Shown: positions 26,946 to 35,677 of the stretch, one piece after another
Layout of the letters: every line of letters starts with the position of its first letter
How positions within the stretch are numbered: position 1 is the first letter of the stretch
From: Dickeya zeae NCPPB 2538
GTDB lineage: Bacteria; Pseudomonadota; Gammaproteobacteria; Enterobacterales; Enterobacteriaceae
Assembly: GCF_000406165.1 (NCBI RefSeq)
Contig: NZ_CM001977.1
Span: 2,592,815-2,656,814 of the forward strand
Length of the DNA stretch: 64,000 nucleotides
Direction: 5' to 3'
The notes under the pieces: model-generated
Databases searched by the model: none
Seen by the model: only the letters and a program-made list of their open reading frames with translations
What the model was told of the DNA's origin: nothing
Translations under genes and position numbers: made by a program

Positions 26946-27341
26946 ATGACACAAACATTAACCGCGGAAGAGCGTATTCAGCAATCCATCACCCGGGTCG
27001 CCAAAGTCGTCTTCCCTACCACTATCAACCACCATTCCACGTTGTTTGGCGGCACTGCACTGGCATGGATGGATGAGATCTCTTTTATTACTGCCACCCG
27101 TTTTTGCCATAAACCCCTGGTCACCGTTTCCACTGAAAAGATCAATTTCACGACGCCCATTCCATCAGGCACGATTGTGGAGCTGGTTGGGCAGGTCAGC
27201 CGGGTCGGACGCACCAGCCTGACCGTAGATGTATCGGTCTATCTGGAGCAGATGTACGCCGAAGGTCGCACCAAAGTGATTACCGGTCAGTTCAATTTTG
27301 TGGCAGTCAATGACGAAGGACGCCCAGTTCCGCTATTCTGA
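26946..27341 (+). CDS. Acyl-CoA thioesterase (hotdog fold)
   Basis: A 131-residue hotdog-fold thioesterase close to the YciA/BACH type. It has the conserved motif HHSTLFGGTALAWMDE near residues 28-43, with the family's glycine and aspartate positions, and VELVGQVSRVGRTSL in the second half. It should hydrolyse acyl-CoA thioesters in the cytosol; the chain-length preference is unknown. A -10-like taagat lies about 40 bases upstream of the ATG. Confidence 0.88.
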   Translation: MTQTLTAEERIQQSITRVAKVVFPTTINHHSTLFGGTALAWMDEISFITATRFCHKPLVTVSTEKINFTTPIPSGTIVELVGQVSRVGRTSLTVDVSVYLEQMYAEGRTKVITGQFNFVAVNDEGRPVPLF

Positions 27342-27450
27342 TGGCGGACGCATCGGTGTTGCGATGCATAATAGTGCACGATAATTGCACCAATGATGTC
27401 TTCTGGTGACAGGATATCGGCGAACTCTTTTCCTCTGGCGGGTAAATATA

Positions 27451-28503
27451 ATGATTTCCGTCTGTATGATAATGAAAAACGAAGCCAGGCATCTTGCCAG
27501 CACACTGGCCTCTATCGCGGCGCATTTTGACGATATTATCGTTGTCGATACAGGTTCTACCGATGATTCCAAAGCCATTGCCCGCCAGTTCACCCCTCAT
27601 GTTTATGACTTCGCCTGGGTCGCCGATTTCTCCGCAGCCCGTAATGCGTCTCTGGATTATGCGCGTTACGATTGGGTTCTTGTGGTTGATGCCGATGAAG
27701 AGGTCGACTCGGTTGATATTGACGCATTGCACGCTCTGATAAAAGCGCATCCGCACTCGATAGGCCGCGTAGAACGCATCAATTACCTGGACGAAGGAAA
27801 CGATACCACCACCGTTCGTGAATCCATCAATCGACTATTCCGCAAAGATAGGTATCACTACAGCGGTATTATTCACGAGCAAGTGACACCTCGAGACACC
27901 ACTACGCCCCTGGCGCAGCCATTTATGGCGCCAATCCGGCTCAATCATGTGGGGTATAGAAAGGAAGTCTTACAGGATACCGATAAGGTTTCACGCAATA
28001 TCACGTTACTGAAGCAGGCGCTCACAACGCAGAAAGATGACCCATACCTGCTGTTCCAACTAGGCAAAAGTTATTATCTGAAACGCGACTATCCGACAGC
28101 CATTCACTATTTTCAACAGGCAATACGCTTCGAGACCAATTTTACTTACGAATACACCGAAGACCTGATTGAAACTTATGGCTATGCGCTAATCAATGCC
28201 GGAAAATATGCAGAAGCGATGGATATCATTCATTATGAATCCCACTTTTCATCGACGGATTTTATTTTTTTAAAAGCGCTTATTCTGATGAATAATGGCC
28301 AGTTGCAGAATGCCGTCGATTTATTCGTACAATGTACAAACATGCCGATAGGGAATAAAGAAGGCGTCAACTCCTATAAAGCCAACTACAATATCGGCGT
28401 TATTTTGGAATGTGTCGGCATGAAGCAGCAGGCCCTGGAATTTTACCAAAAATGCGGTAGTTACGCGTTAGCGCGTGACGGCATCCAGCGGCTGGTTCAT
28501 TAA
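27451..28503 (+). CDS. Family 2 glycosyltransferase with TPR-like tail
   Basis: A 350-residue cytosolic protein. The first half is a GT-A glycosyltransferase: ISVCMIMKNEARHL, DTGSTDDS, and the metal-binding DADEEVD near residue 88. The second half has TPR-like helices (YLLFQLGKSYYLKRDYPTAIHYFQQAI). The layout resembles SunS-type and other GT2-TPR proteins that modify peptides or proteins, and also some polysaccharide enzymes. I use the ATG at 27451, which begins at the family's first strand. No acceptor gene is adjacent, so the target is unknown. Confidence 0.78.
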   Translation: MISVCMIMKNEARHLASTLASIAAHFDDIIVVDTGSTDDSKAIARQFTPHVYDFAWVADFSAARNASLDYARYDWVLVVDADEEVDSVDIDALHALIKAHPHSIGRVERINYLDEGNDTTTVRESINRLFRKDRYHYSGIIHEQVTPRDTTTPLAQPFMAPIRLNHVGYRKEVLQDTDKVSRNITLLKQALTTQKDDPYLLFQLGKSYYLKRDYPTAIHYFQQAIRFETNFTYEYTEDLIETYGYALINAGKYAEAMDIIHYESHFSSTDFIFLKALILMNNGQLQNAVDLFVQCTNMPIGNKEGVNSYKANYNIGVILECVGMKQQALEFYQKCGSYALARDGIQRLVH

Positions 28504-28765
28504 AGCGTCGGGTACAGATATCCTCAGCATGTCTGGTGGATATCTGTCTTATTCATTTTATTCATATCATAGAAAAGAAATACGCTATTAGTTCGTATTT
28601 GATTATTTTCATTCAAATTATCAACCTCGGGTTACCACAGGGTAACTTAGGTACTTTCGGGTAATTCATTGTTTATAAAAATGGGACGCGATAATATGCC
28701 GACATCGTTGAATAGGGTTTATGGTTTTACCAACGCTTTTATGCGTCCATACATGAGGAAATACT

Positions 28766-29320
28766 ATGAGTAAGCTCGCGGTTGTCTACTATTCCGGCTA
28801 CGGCCACACCAAACATATCGCTGAACTGGTTGCAGAGAGTGCACAGGCAAGCCTGATCGCTATTGATAGCAACGGCGATATCACCGACGCCGACTGGGAA
28901 ACACTGAACGCCGCAAATGGCATCATTTTCGGTGCGCCGACCTACATGGGCAACGTACCGTGGCAGTTCAAAAAATTTGCTGATGCCAGCTCCAAAATCT
29001 GGTTTACCCGTGGCTGGCAGGACAAAGTATTTGGCGGTTTCGCCAACAGCGCCAGCCTGAACGGCGACAAGCAAGTTACCCTGATTTATCTGCAGACGCT
29101 GGCGGCACAGCACGGCGGTATCTGGGTTAGCCTGGGACAAGCTCCAGCTAACGCGCTGGCTTCCACCCGTAACGATGCCAACAACCTCGGTGGTTCTGCC
29201 GGTGCACTGATTCAGTCTCCGTCTGACGCTGGTGCGGATGCCATCCCGGCAGGCGACCTGGAAACCGCTAAACTGTACGGCGCACGTGTTGCGGAGATTA
29301 CCCGCCGCCTGCACGGTTAA
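28766..29320 (+). CDS. Flavodoxin-like NAD(P)H-quinone oxidoreductase
   Basis: A 184-residue flavoprotein with the FMN phosphate loop YYSGYGHTKHIAE at residues 8-20, GAPTYMGNVPWQFK, and FANSASLNGDK. It looks like the flavodoxin/WrbA-like reductases that protect against quinones or oxidants. A Shine-Dalgarno (gaggaaatact) precedes the ATG and a strong terminator follows. Codons are highly biased, suggesting good expression. Confidence 0.82.
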   Translation: MSKLAVVYYSGYGHTKHIAELVAESAQASLIAIDSNGDITDADWETLNAANGIIFGAPTYMGNVPWQFKKFADASSKIWFTRGWQDKVFGGFANSASLNGDKQVTLIYLQTLAAQHGGIWVSLGQAPANALASTRNDANNLGGSAGALIQSPSDAGADAIPAGDLETAKLYGARVAEITRRLHG

Positions 29321-29343
29321 TAGTGTTTACTTTAGCTATTCAT

Positions 29344-29370
29344 ATGCCCGGTTTAACCGGGCATTTTTTT
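29344..29370 (+). terminator. Terminator of the flavodoxin-like gene
   Basis: A perfect palindromic stem (atgcccggt, ttaa-centred, accgggcat) followed by seven T on the plus strand, about 25 bases past the stop. Confidence 0.92.
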
Positions 29371-29403
29371 GTCTATAGATCCTTCTCTGGACGTTCTATA
29401 GAT

Positions 29404-29432
29404 AAAAGGCGGGCTGAGAGTATCAGCCCGCC
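29404..29432 (-). terminator. Terminator of the tail-fibre gene
   Basis: A perfect 10-bp stem (ggcgggctga 29408-29417, tcagcccgcc 29423-29432). On the minus strand it is followed by tttta, right behind the tail-fibre stop. Confidence 0.85.
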
Positions 29433-29459
29433 AGTCTATTGATGCGTATAGGTCAGAGA

Positions 29460-31547
29460 TTACGGTTGCTGATAGGCCAGCTTGTAGTTACCCGCCGCAA
29501 CGGTTTTAAACGTCACTTTATCGGGATACCACCGTATTTCCACTTCAGCTTCAGTTTGTTTTTTCCAGGCAGAAGACACCGCTGATAGTATAATCTGGTC
29601 TACCTGTGCATCATCAGTAGCACCATTAGGCACAGAGAAACCAAACGCAAAAGCAATATTATCAGGTACCCCCTGTGTATTCGCATATAACAGTGCCCAT
29701 TGAGTACTAGTTAAAGCATTCAGTGCTGAAACTGACACACCTTGGGTATTTAATTTATCTGCGCCGTTACGGTCAATAGTTAATGTGCCAATAGAAATAA
29801 ACGCACTACCATTCCATGTAAACCATTCATTCCCATCTCGCGACACAGCCATTTTTACTGCACCTGCACCTGTTTGCGTTACTGTAGCTGTCACTGTGGA
29901 TAATAAGCTATAGGATTTAATATTTTTCAGGCTTGCTGTTTTAGCAATCTGTGGCGCTGGTGACACAACAACATTTAATTTTCCATCCTGATTTGAGATT
30001 AGTTTTTTTACAATAACATTCGTTATTTTTCCAGACGTAGCGAAACCAGTCGCAGAGATATCAGATGCAACTGATGGTACTGAAACCTGTTTAAGAGCAC
30101 CTCCAGAAGCAGTGTAGTAATTGTTATCGCTGGCCTGAATTAGTACGTATTGACTATTTTTGATAAGGCGTAACTCATATATATTACATCCGGCATTCGA
30201 GAGTAGACGATAATAAGAATATGAAACTGAAGATTGTAGTGTTCTTGTTAATTTAAATTCACCACCGTTGCCAGTATCTAACGTATCCCATGTACCATTA
30301 TCATTACTACCCTGGAAGCTCCACGTTCCAACAAAGCTAGCATTGAGATAAAAGCTATCGATAGTAGTTTTGTTTTGAAACGCTACACTAATGTTTGCTG
30401 GGCCGATGGGCGGTTTCCAGCAAGTCCCCGCATTGCCATCAAATGCCTTCCATGGGTAGTTAATTTCATGGACGCTGCTTGCAGACACAGTTATCCCTGA
30501 TGCTGAAGTGTTTGATGTTAAAATAGGAATAATCGATGCGTAGGTAGAAATCTGTATGTCACTGACAGGAATTTCAGGGAGTGATGCCTCGTAAATTTCA
30601 CCCACGGAATTGAGTGTTATATCACCACCAATGTATGGCTTCATGACGCCATTAAACACCAAACCATCAGTTGCAATCATGCCAGTGCCATTATCAAAAC
30701 TGTTCACAACAACCGGACTGGCAGCCGCCGCTTCCTCTTTTAACGCAAAAGCCTCGAAACTGTAATCCATAGAACCGGTAGTGCTGAACGGAAAGGTGAA
30801 TACCTGATTCGCCGTCGCACCACTACGCGTTACTACGGTATAACCACTACCGCCATTGTTTCCGCCCCCGCTATTACTACCTGTCGCACTGACAACCAAC
30901 TGATTGTTGGTTGTATCGTAATTCAGTGAAACACCCTGTCCGGCTGCCAGGGTCGCCACCAGAACTTTACGCACCGCGTCAGTGAAGTCGGTAATTTGCG
31001 AGGCGGTATGGGTGTGGTTTGCCAGATCGGACTTATGCACTACGTCACTTAATCCCAGATTAGCGACAAACTGCGCTTTATCCGGAATATCCGCACCATT
31101 GAGGGTTTTATCCATCATGCGGCTCACGGCATCAGTCAAATCTGGCAGCGTTTTCACCACTACACTCTGACCACTATTATCCGTTAGCGTCACCTGGCCG
31201 TGCTCGGTCAGCACTTGTTTCCACTGAGTCAGTTGGGACTGGTAACCTGCCAGCATCGCCGCAATCTGCGCCACATAAGCAGCGTGATCGAAGGTGTCGT
31301 TACTGCCAAACACAGGAATAGCGTAATGCACACCATTAGCGGTACAACCGCTATATTCACTGGCCAGCATCAGCTCGGTGTCCGACACGACGGAGGCAAT
31401 TTCATAAATCTTAATGCTGCAATCAGCAAAAATCAGCAACATGCCGCCAGCAATAACACCATTATTCTTATCCGCCCACAGAGTATTTTCACCCAATACA
31501 ACTTTGCTGCCAGAAAATAAAGACAAACTACCTGATTTATACCACAT
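29460..31547 (-). CDS. Phage-type tail fibre protein with discoidin-like domain
   Basis: A 695-residue protein built like a phage tail fibre. The N-terminal part has the fibre-attachment character and the motif ANHTHTASQITDF near residue 176, followed by a glycine/serine-rich linker around residue 225-235. Further on, SASSVHEINYPWKAFDGNAG and WSFQGSNDNGTWDTL mark an F5/8 type C (discoidin) carbohydrate-binding domain. The gene is AT-richer than its neighbours. It is probably the receptor-binding fibre of a degraded prophage or phage-tail-like particle; no baseplate, sheath or capsid genes are visible. Confidence 0.72.
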   Translation of the reverse strand: MWYKSGSLSLFSGSKVVLGENTLWADKNNGVIAGGMLLIFADCSIKIYEIASVVSDTELMLASEYSGCTANGVHYAIPVFGSNDTFDHAAYVAQIAAMLAGYQSQLTQWKQVLTEHGQVTLTDNSGQSVVVKTLPDLTDAVSRMMDKTLNGADIPDKAQFVANLGLSDVVHKSDLANHTHTASQITDFTDAVRKVLVATLAAGQGVSLNYDTTNNQLVVSATGSNSGGGNNGGSGYTVVTRSGATANQVFTFPFSTTGSMDYSFEAFALKEEAAAASPVVVNSFDNGTGMIATDGLVFNGVMKPYIGGDITLNSVGEIYEASLPEIPVSDIQISTYASIIPILTSNTSASGITVSASSVHEINYPWKAFDGNAGTCWKPPIGPANISVAFQNKTTIDSFYLNASFVGTWSFQGSNDNGTWDTLDTGNGGEFKLTRTLQSSVSYSYYRLLSNAGCNIYELRLIKNSQYVLIQASDNNYYTASGGALKQVSVPSVASDISATGFATSGKITNVIVKKLISNQDGKLNVVVSPAPQIAKTASLKNIKSYSLLSTVTATVTQTGAGAVKMAVSRDGNEWFTWNGSAFISIGTLTIDRNGADKLNTQGVSVSALNALTSTQWALLYANTQGVPDNIAFAFGFSVPNGATDDAQVDQIILSAVSSAWKKQTEAEVEIRWYPDKVTFKTVAAGNYKLAYQQP

Positions 31548-31634
31548 AACATCATTCCTTTATTGCATGAAACGGTCAAAAGCGGGCCAACAAAACACAA
31601 AGTGAGTGTTGACGATAAATCTAAATCCGAATAA

Positions 31635-31982
31635 TTAACGAGAGATATCAACTTCCAGTGTCATACGGAATTTTTCGTACTCCACATCAAAGTCGTTATA
31701 TTCGATAGTTTTATTCGGCTGCAATACTGACAGCGCCGTTCGTACCTGTTCACGCAACGCGCGGGCTTCAGCTACGGTATGCGCATAACAGTCTGCACTG
31801 ACCGTGACCTTCTGGCTGGCCAACTGCTGAGAGCCGTTATAATTATTTTCCTGACTCAGTGAAAAAAGAATAAATGGATGTTTCTGGTGTGGCGCATGAT
31901 AGTCACAGCAGGGCACGGCATAAGCATAAACACGGCCATACGCCAATTTACCCAACAGTGGATAGATATCTTCTTCAGTCAT
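31635..31982 (-). CDS. Probable DUF3168-type phage tail protein
   Basis: A 115-residue protein with the look of DUF3168 tail-completion or tail-component proteins: DIYPLLGKLAYGRVYAY near the start, VTVSADCYAHTVAEARALREQVRTAL in the middle, and MTLEVDI at the end. It lies upstream of the tail fibre on the same strand, separated by about 90 bases. The rest of a prophage is missing, so it is a remnant or part of a small tail cassette. Confidence 0.55.
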   Translation of the reverse strand: MTEEDIYPLLGKLAYGRVYAYAVPCCDYHAPHQKHPFILFSLSQENNYNGSQQLASQKVTVSADCYAHTVAEARALREQVRTALSVLQPNKTIEYNDFDVEYEKFRMTLEVDISR

Positions 31983-32371
31983 TTCAATCAGCCTTATTTA
32001 GATAATGAATAAAATCTATTTTCACCAAAACAGCAGAAAACAGGTTTCTTCGAAAATGTCTCTTTTCGGTCATTATCATAAATGTATTAGGCACCACACT
32101 TCCCGCTCTCACTGTTGTGCCATCAACCAGAAACAACAGCGTTGGATGCTGCACCTTCATTATTAACAAGCAATAAAATGAGACAGCATAACGATAGCGC
32201 CACGAGCCCTGAACCTGGATATCAATGACAATAACTTATGGTATAAGAATGGTAATTTCATGACGGCTCTGCCAGAAACAGCCACCATCGGATGTTAGGC
32301 TACGCCATGCGCTGATGAGGGATACATCGACGAAAAAATGCAGGATAGCGTGAACAGCGAAAAGAAATGTA
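31983..32371. other. Region between the phage remnant and tRNA-Ser
   Basis: Nearly 390 bases. A 61-codon minus-strand frame (31984-32169) ends just before the DUF3168-type gene; it has no family resemblance and may be a decayed phage frame. The rest is AT-rich and without clear genes. Confidence 0.4.
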
Positions 32372-32461
32372 TGGCGGAGAGAGGGGGATTTGAACCCCCG
32401 GTAGAGTTGCCCCTACTCCGGTTTTCGAGACCGGTCCGTTCAGCCGCTCCGGCATCTCTCC
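32372..32461 (-). tRNA. serU: tRNA-Ser(CGA)
   Basis: A 90-nt class II tRNA read from the minus strand, starting ggagagatgccgg and ending in encoded cca. The anticodon stem-loop gives CGA within ggtctcgaaaacc. The long variable arm gagtaggggcaactc and the T-loop gttcaaatc are intact. The sequence is essentially E. coli serU. Such serine tRNA genes are common integration targets, which fits the phage genes next to it. Confidence 0.97.
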
Positions 32462-32555
32462 ACGAAATTGGTGCCTATAATGCCCTGTTTTATGGCATGT
32501 TAACAAGAACAAACCGACGCCTTTGAATTCAAGTGATGACTTAGCGAGCAACACC

Positions 32556-33332
32556 ATGATGAAGTGGCAATGGAAATCCCCTACACCCGATGCGTTTTCA
32601 GACTGGCAACAGGCGCTATCAATCCCGCTGTTAACGCCGCTGGCCGAACCTGAGCGGCAACAGATAGCGATGGTGGCCAGACAATTTTTACGTCAAAAAC
32701 GCCTGGTACCGTTACAGGGGCTGACGCTCACCGAGCTGATGGCGCAACGCATCGCATTATTATTTTCCCTACCAGTGCTCGAACTCGGTATTGAATGGCT
32801 TGATGGCTTTCATGATGTGCTGATCCACCCCGCACCTTTCACAGTAGATGGCGAATGGATGGATGAGTTCGGTCTGGTGCATAGTGGCCCCAATGTTCAG
32901 TCCGGCCAAAGCTGGGATCAGGGACCAATCGTGCTGAACTGGCTGGAGATTCAGGACTCGTTTGATCTTTCCGGGTTCAATCTAATTATCCATGAAGTGG
33001 CGCACAAGCTAGACAAACGCGGCAATGAACGCCCTTCTGGCGTACCGGCGATGCCGCTACGCGACATCGCGCATTGGGAACAAACCCTGCACGCCGCCAT
33101 GGAGGCATTGCGCGAAGAAATCGAGCTGGTAGGAGAAGACGCTGCCAGCATGGATCCTTACGCCGCCACCAACCCCGCCGAGTGTTTCGCTGTGCTGTCT
33201 GAATATTTCTTCAGCGCGCCTGACTTGCTGGTGGAACGTTTCCCGGAGATATACCGGAATTTTTGCAGCTTTTATCGTCAGGACCCGTTGGCGCGCCTGC
33301 AACGCTGGCAGGCAATACCGCCAGCCGACTGA
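32556..33332 (+). CDS. mtfA: Mlc titration factor A (MtfA peptidase)
   Basis: MtfA binds and inactivates Mlc, relieving repression of ptsG, and has zinc-dependent aminopeptidase activity. The 258-residue protein starts MMKWQWKSP like E. coli MtfA (MIKWPWK); 11 codons of upstream open frame are left out. The zinc motif HEVAH is at LIIHEVAHKLD, with a further glutamate downstream in NPAECFAVLSEYF. It sits between tRNA-Ser and tRNA-Asn, as in E. coli. Confidence 0.94.
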   Translation: MMKWQWKSPTPDAFSDWQQALSIPLLTPLAEPERQQIAMVARQFLRQKRLVPLQGLTLTELMAQRIALLFSLPVLELGIEWLDGFHDVLIHPAPFTVDGEWMDEFGLVHSGPNVQSGQSWDQGPIVLNWLEIQDSFDLSGFNLIIHEVAHKLDKRGNERPSGVPAMPLRDIAHWEQTLHAAMEALREEIELVGEDAASMDPYAATNPAECFAVLSEYFFSAPDLLVERFPEIYRNFCSFYRQDPLARLQRWQAIPPAD

Positions 33333-33456
33333 TTTATCACCATAATGATGCTGAATTCTGCGGATTGTACAGAAGCCAAGCAGTCAGTACGGAATGTCGG
33401 TTTTGCCCGTTGACAGCGCAAGGTACCACAGATAAGATTCGCCCCGTTCAAACGAT

Positions 33457-33532
33457 TCCTCTGTAGTTCAGTCGGTAGAACGGCGGACTGTTAATCCGTA
33501 TGTCACTGGTTCGAGTCCAGTCAGAGGAGCCA
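33457..33532 (+). tRNA. tRNA-Asn(GTT)
   Basis: A 76-nt tRNA with acceptor stem tcctctg/cagagga, D-loop agttcagtcggtaga, anticodon GTT in ggactgttaatcc, T-loop gttcgagtc and encoded cca. It is essentially identical to the E. coli asparagine tRNAs, and one copy there also lies beside mtfA. Confidence 0.98.
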
Positions 33533-33540
33533 AATTCAGA

Positions 33541-33572
33541 AAAAGCAGGTGTCGCAAGACATCTGCTTTTTT
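33541..33572 (+). terminator. Terminator of tRNA-Asn
   Basis: A 9-bp stem (gcaggtgtc, gcaa loop, gacatctgc, with one G-T pair), preceded by AAAA and followed by TTTTTT, just past the tRNA. Confidence 0.85.
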
Positions 33573-33650
33573 GCTTTTTATTTAGCGTAATAGCGTGAAA
33601 GTCATGCTCCTCCCCACGTAACATTCCCCCAGAGTAATCCCCCCAGGCTT

Positions 33651-34055
33651 GAGAGTGGTCAAATACCCGGCACTGACTATGTGATGGCCGTGAATGCCAT
33701 ACACACACTGGGACGTCGCTTCGCCCATTTCATGACACAATACGACCTGATTCTCACACCGACGCTGACACAGGCCCCGCCGCTTATCGGCCAACTGGAT
33801 GCCTTCGATGATACGCTGAGCCTGCGCGATGTTATTGAAGGGTTTCATCATTATTGTCCGTTTACCGCATTATTTAACGCTACTGGTCAACCCGCCATGT
33901 CTGTCCCGCTTTACTGGACGCCGGAAGGGTTACCTCTTGGTTCACACTTTGCCGCCCGTTTTGGTGATGAGCAAACGCTGTTGTCACTCGCCGCCGAGCT
34001 AGAGCGCCTGAAACCGTGGGCGAAATACATCCCCCCGATTAACGCGCTGAGTTAA
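33651..34055 (+). pseudogene. Amidase (amidase-signature family), C-terminal remnant
   Basis: About 130 codons encode the C-terminus of an amidase-signature enzyme: PGTDYVMAVNAIHTLGRRFAHF, DLILTPTLTQAPP, and FNATGQPAMSVPLYWTPEGLPLG are typical of the last third of such proteins. The Ser-Ser-Lys catalytic region is absent. The frame opens just downstream of tRNA-Asn without a proper start or ribosome site. It looks like the leftover of a gene cut by recombination near the tRNA, not a functional enzyme. The last residues are well preserved, so the loss may be recent. Confidence 0.75.
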
Positions 34056-34084
34056 TCCATCCAGTTGGCGTCTAAAAAAACAGT

Positions 34085-34124
34085 AAAAGGCGCACCCCAC
34101 ATAATGTGAGGGTGCGCCTTTTTT
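34085..34124. terminator. Bidirectional terminator
   Basis: A long stem (aaaaggcgcaccc at 34085-34097, gggtgcgcctttt at 34110-34122) flanked by A and T runs, between the convergent amidase remnant and the APC permease gene. Confidence 0.88.
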
Positions 34125-34150
34125 GTTGCTAAGACAAAACGCCTTCTGTC

Positions 34151-35533
34151 TTAGATTCTCACAGTACGCAGTGATGACATGTAATACCCCGCTAGCGCAC
34201 AGGCCGCAATAACCCACGGAATCGTCTTCACCACCACGGAATCACTGCCGCTCAAGGACTGCAAATTGTTGACGACCAGAATAATGGTGATGGACATGAA
34301 AATAACCGACAGCAGTGGGGCCCAGAAGACCTGCAGGCGGCTATCGTCGGTGGACATGCGACGGAAGAACATCACCACCGCAGCCGATACGCCCAATTGC
34401 AGAATAAGAATGCACAGGGTCGCGACGGCTGAACCGATAGCAAAAATATGCACCATCGGATCCAAGCCCGCCATCCCGATTCCAAGCAGCAATATCAACA
34501 GGATAACGCTGTGCAAATGGCTGGCATTATGCGGGGTGCCGTTGGTCAGGTGGGTTTTGCTCAGTGCTTTCCAGATCAGGCCATCACGGCTGATGCTAAA
34601 AATATAACGCGAAATGTTGTTGTGAAAAGCCAGAGAAGCCGCGAACAGGCTGGTGATCAACAGCACTGACATACTATCGACCGCCCACTGCCCGACATAC
34701 TGGCGAGTAATATTGAAAACAAAATTACCGGGGTCTTTGCTGGCAATGGCGACAATGTCATCGAAGCCATACGCCTGCACCAGTGACCAACTGGTGAAAC
34801 AGAAAAAGGCGGTGATCAGCAGCAAGGCACAGAGGGTGGCGCGCGGTACGGTTTTCTGCGGGTCACGGCACTCTTCAGCGTAAATGGCTGTTGATTCGAA
34901 ACCGATAAAGGAGGCAATAGTAAAAATAAAGGCGATACCGAGGTTACCGTGCATGAACACCGAAGGTTCAAACGACTCGACGGTGTAGGAACCGGCTTTC
35001 TTTACCAGCAGCATGACATCAGTCAACAGTACGATGGCCACTTCAGCCAGCATCAGCACGCCCAGCAGCTTGCCCCCCACCTCAACCCTCTTGATGCCCA
35101 GCACCCAGGCAATCACCGTAAATACCATGCTCAGCGTCCACCAGGGAAGATGCAGGCTGACATGCTCTTCCAAAAACAGCTGGGTAAAAAAGCCGAGCAT
35201 GGCAACAATCGCCACCTGGATGGAAGCATAGGCCATCAGCGCCAGTACAGAGGCTGATGCTCCCCAGTGGTCGCCTAACCCTTTTGAGATGTAGGTGTAG
35301 AACGCACCGGCATTATTGACGTAGCGGCTCATGGCGATAAAACCCACCGCAAACGTCATCAAAATAATGCACGACAGAATATAAAACACCGGAATGCCGC
35401 CGCCGTTGCCGGAAATAATCGCTATCGGCAGGCCACCGACCACGCCAGTCAAAGGCGATGCGGCAGCGACCACAAAAAAGACCAGGGAAAATAAGCCCAA
35501 CGTATTTTTGCGTAAACCATGATCGTTATTCAT
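34151..35533 (-). CDS. APC family amino acid/amine permease
   Basis: A 460-residue inner-membrane transporter with about 12 transmembrane helices. The N-terminal LGLFSLVFFVVAAASPLTGVVGGLP and FIGFESTAIYAEECRDPQKTVPRAT are hallmarks of the amino acid-polyamine-organocation family. It probably imports the amine or amino acid used by the oxidase operon some 1.1 kb to the right. An AraC regulator gene lies behind it on the same strand with a 144-base gap. Confidence 0.88.
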   Translation of the reverse strand: MNNDHGLRKNTLGLFSLVFFVVAAASPLTGVVGGLPIAIISGNGGGIPVFYILSCIILMTFAVGFIAMSRYVNNAGAFYTYISKGLGDHWGASASVLALMAYASIQVAIVAMLGFFTQLFLEEHVSLHLPWWTLSMVFTVIAWVLGIKRVEVGGKLLGVLMLAEVAIVLLTDVMLLVKKAGSYTVESFEPSVFMHGNLGIAFIFTIASFIGFESTAIYAEECRDPQKTVPRATLCALLLITAFFCFTSWSLVQAYGFDDIVAIASKDPGNFVFNITRQYVGQWAVDSMSVLLITSLFAASLAFHNNISRYIFSISRDGLIWKALSKTHLTNGTPHNASHLHSVILLILLLGIGMAGLDPMVHIFAIGSAVATLCILILQLGVSAAVVMFFRRMSTDDSRLQVFWAPLLSVIFMSITIILVVNNLQSLSGSDSVVVKTIPWVIAACALAGYYMSSLRTVRI

Positions 35534-35647
35534 CGTTAGCGTCTCCGTGAAAGAGAGTGAAATTTTTCAGACAATCTGCGTTGCCTGAAGCAGGTAACTT
35601 CACTGAATCATTTCCCCGTATACGCGGATAGAAAAAATCGGACAGGG

Positions 35648-35671
35648 CAACGGTGCAGGCTTGCACCGTTG
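35648..35671 (-). terminator. Hairpin downstream of the AraC gene
   Basis: A perfect 10-bp stem (caacggtgca 35648-35657, tgcaccgttg 35662-35671) with a 4-nt loop. On the minus strand a T-run follows only after about 7-11 bases, so termination may be partial, allowing some read-through into the permease gene. Confidence 0.5.
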
Positions 35672-35677
35672 TGGTGC

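Noticed and set aside
29372..29403. Direct repeat tctatagat (29372-29380 and 29395-29403) beside the tail-fibre gene
   Set aside because: Considered as an attachment or target-site duplication, but it is short and lies between two terminators, with no matching copy near the tRNA.
31984..32169. 61-codon minus-strand frame before the DUF3168-type gene
   Set aside because: Possible decayed phage frame, but it has no family resemblance and no clear ribosome site.
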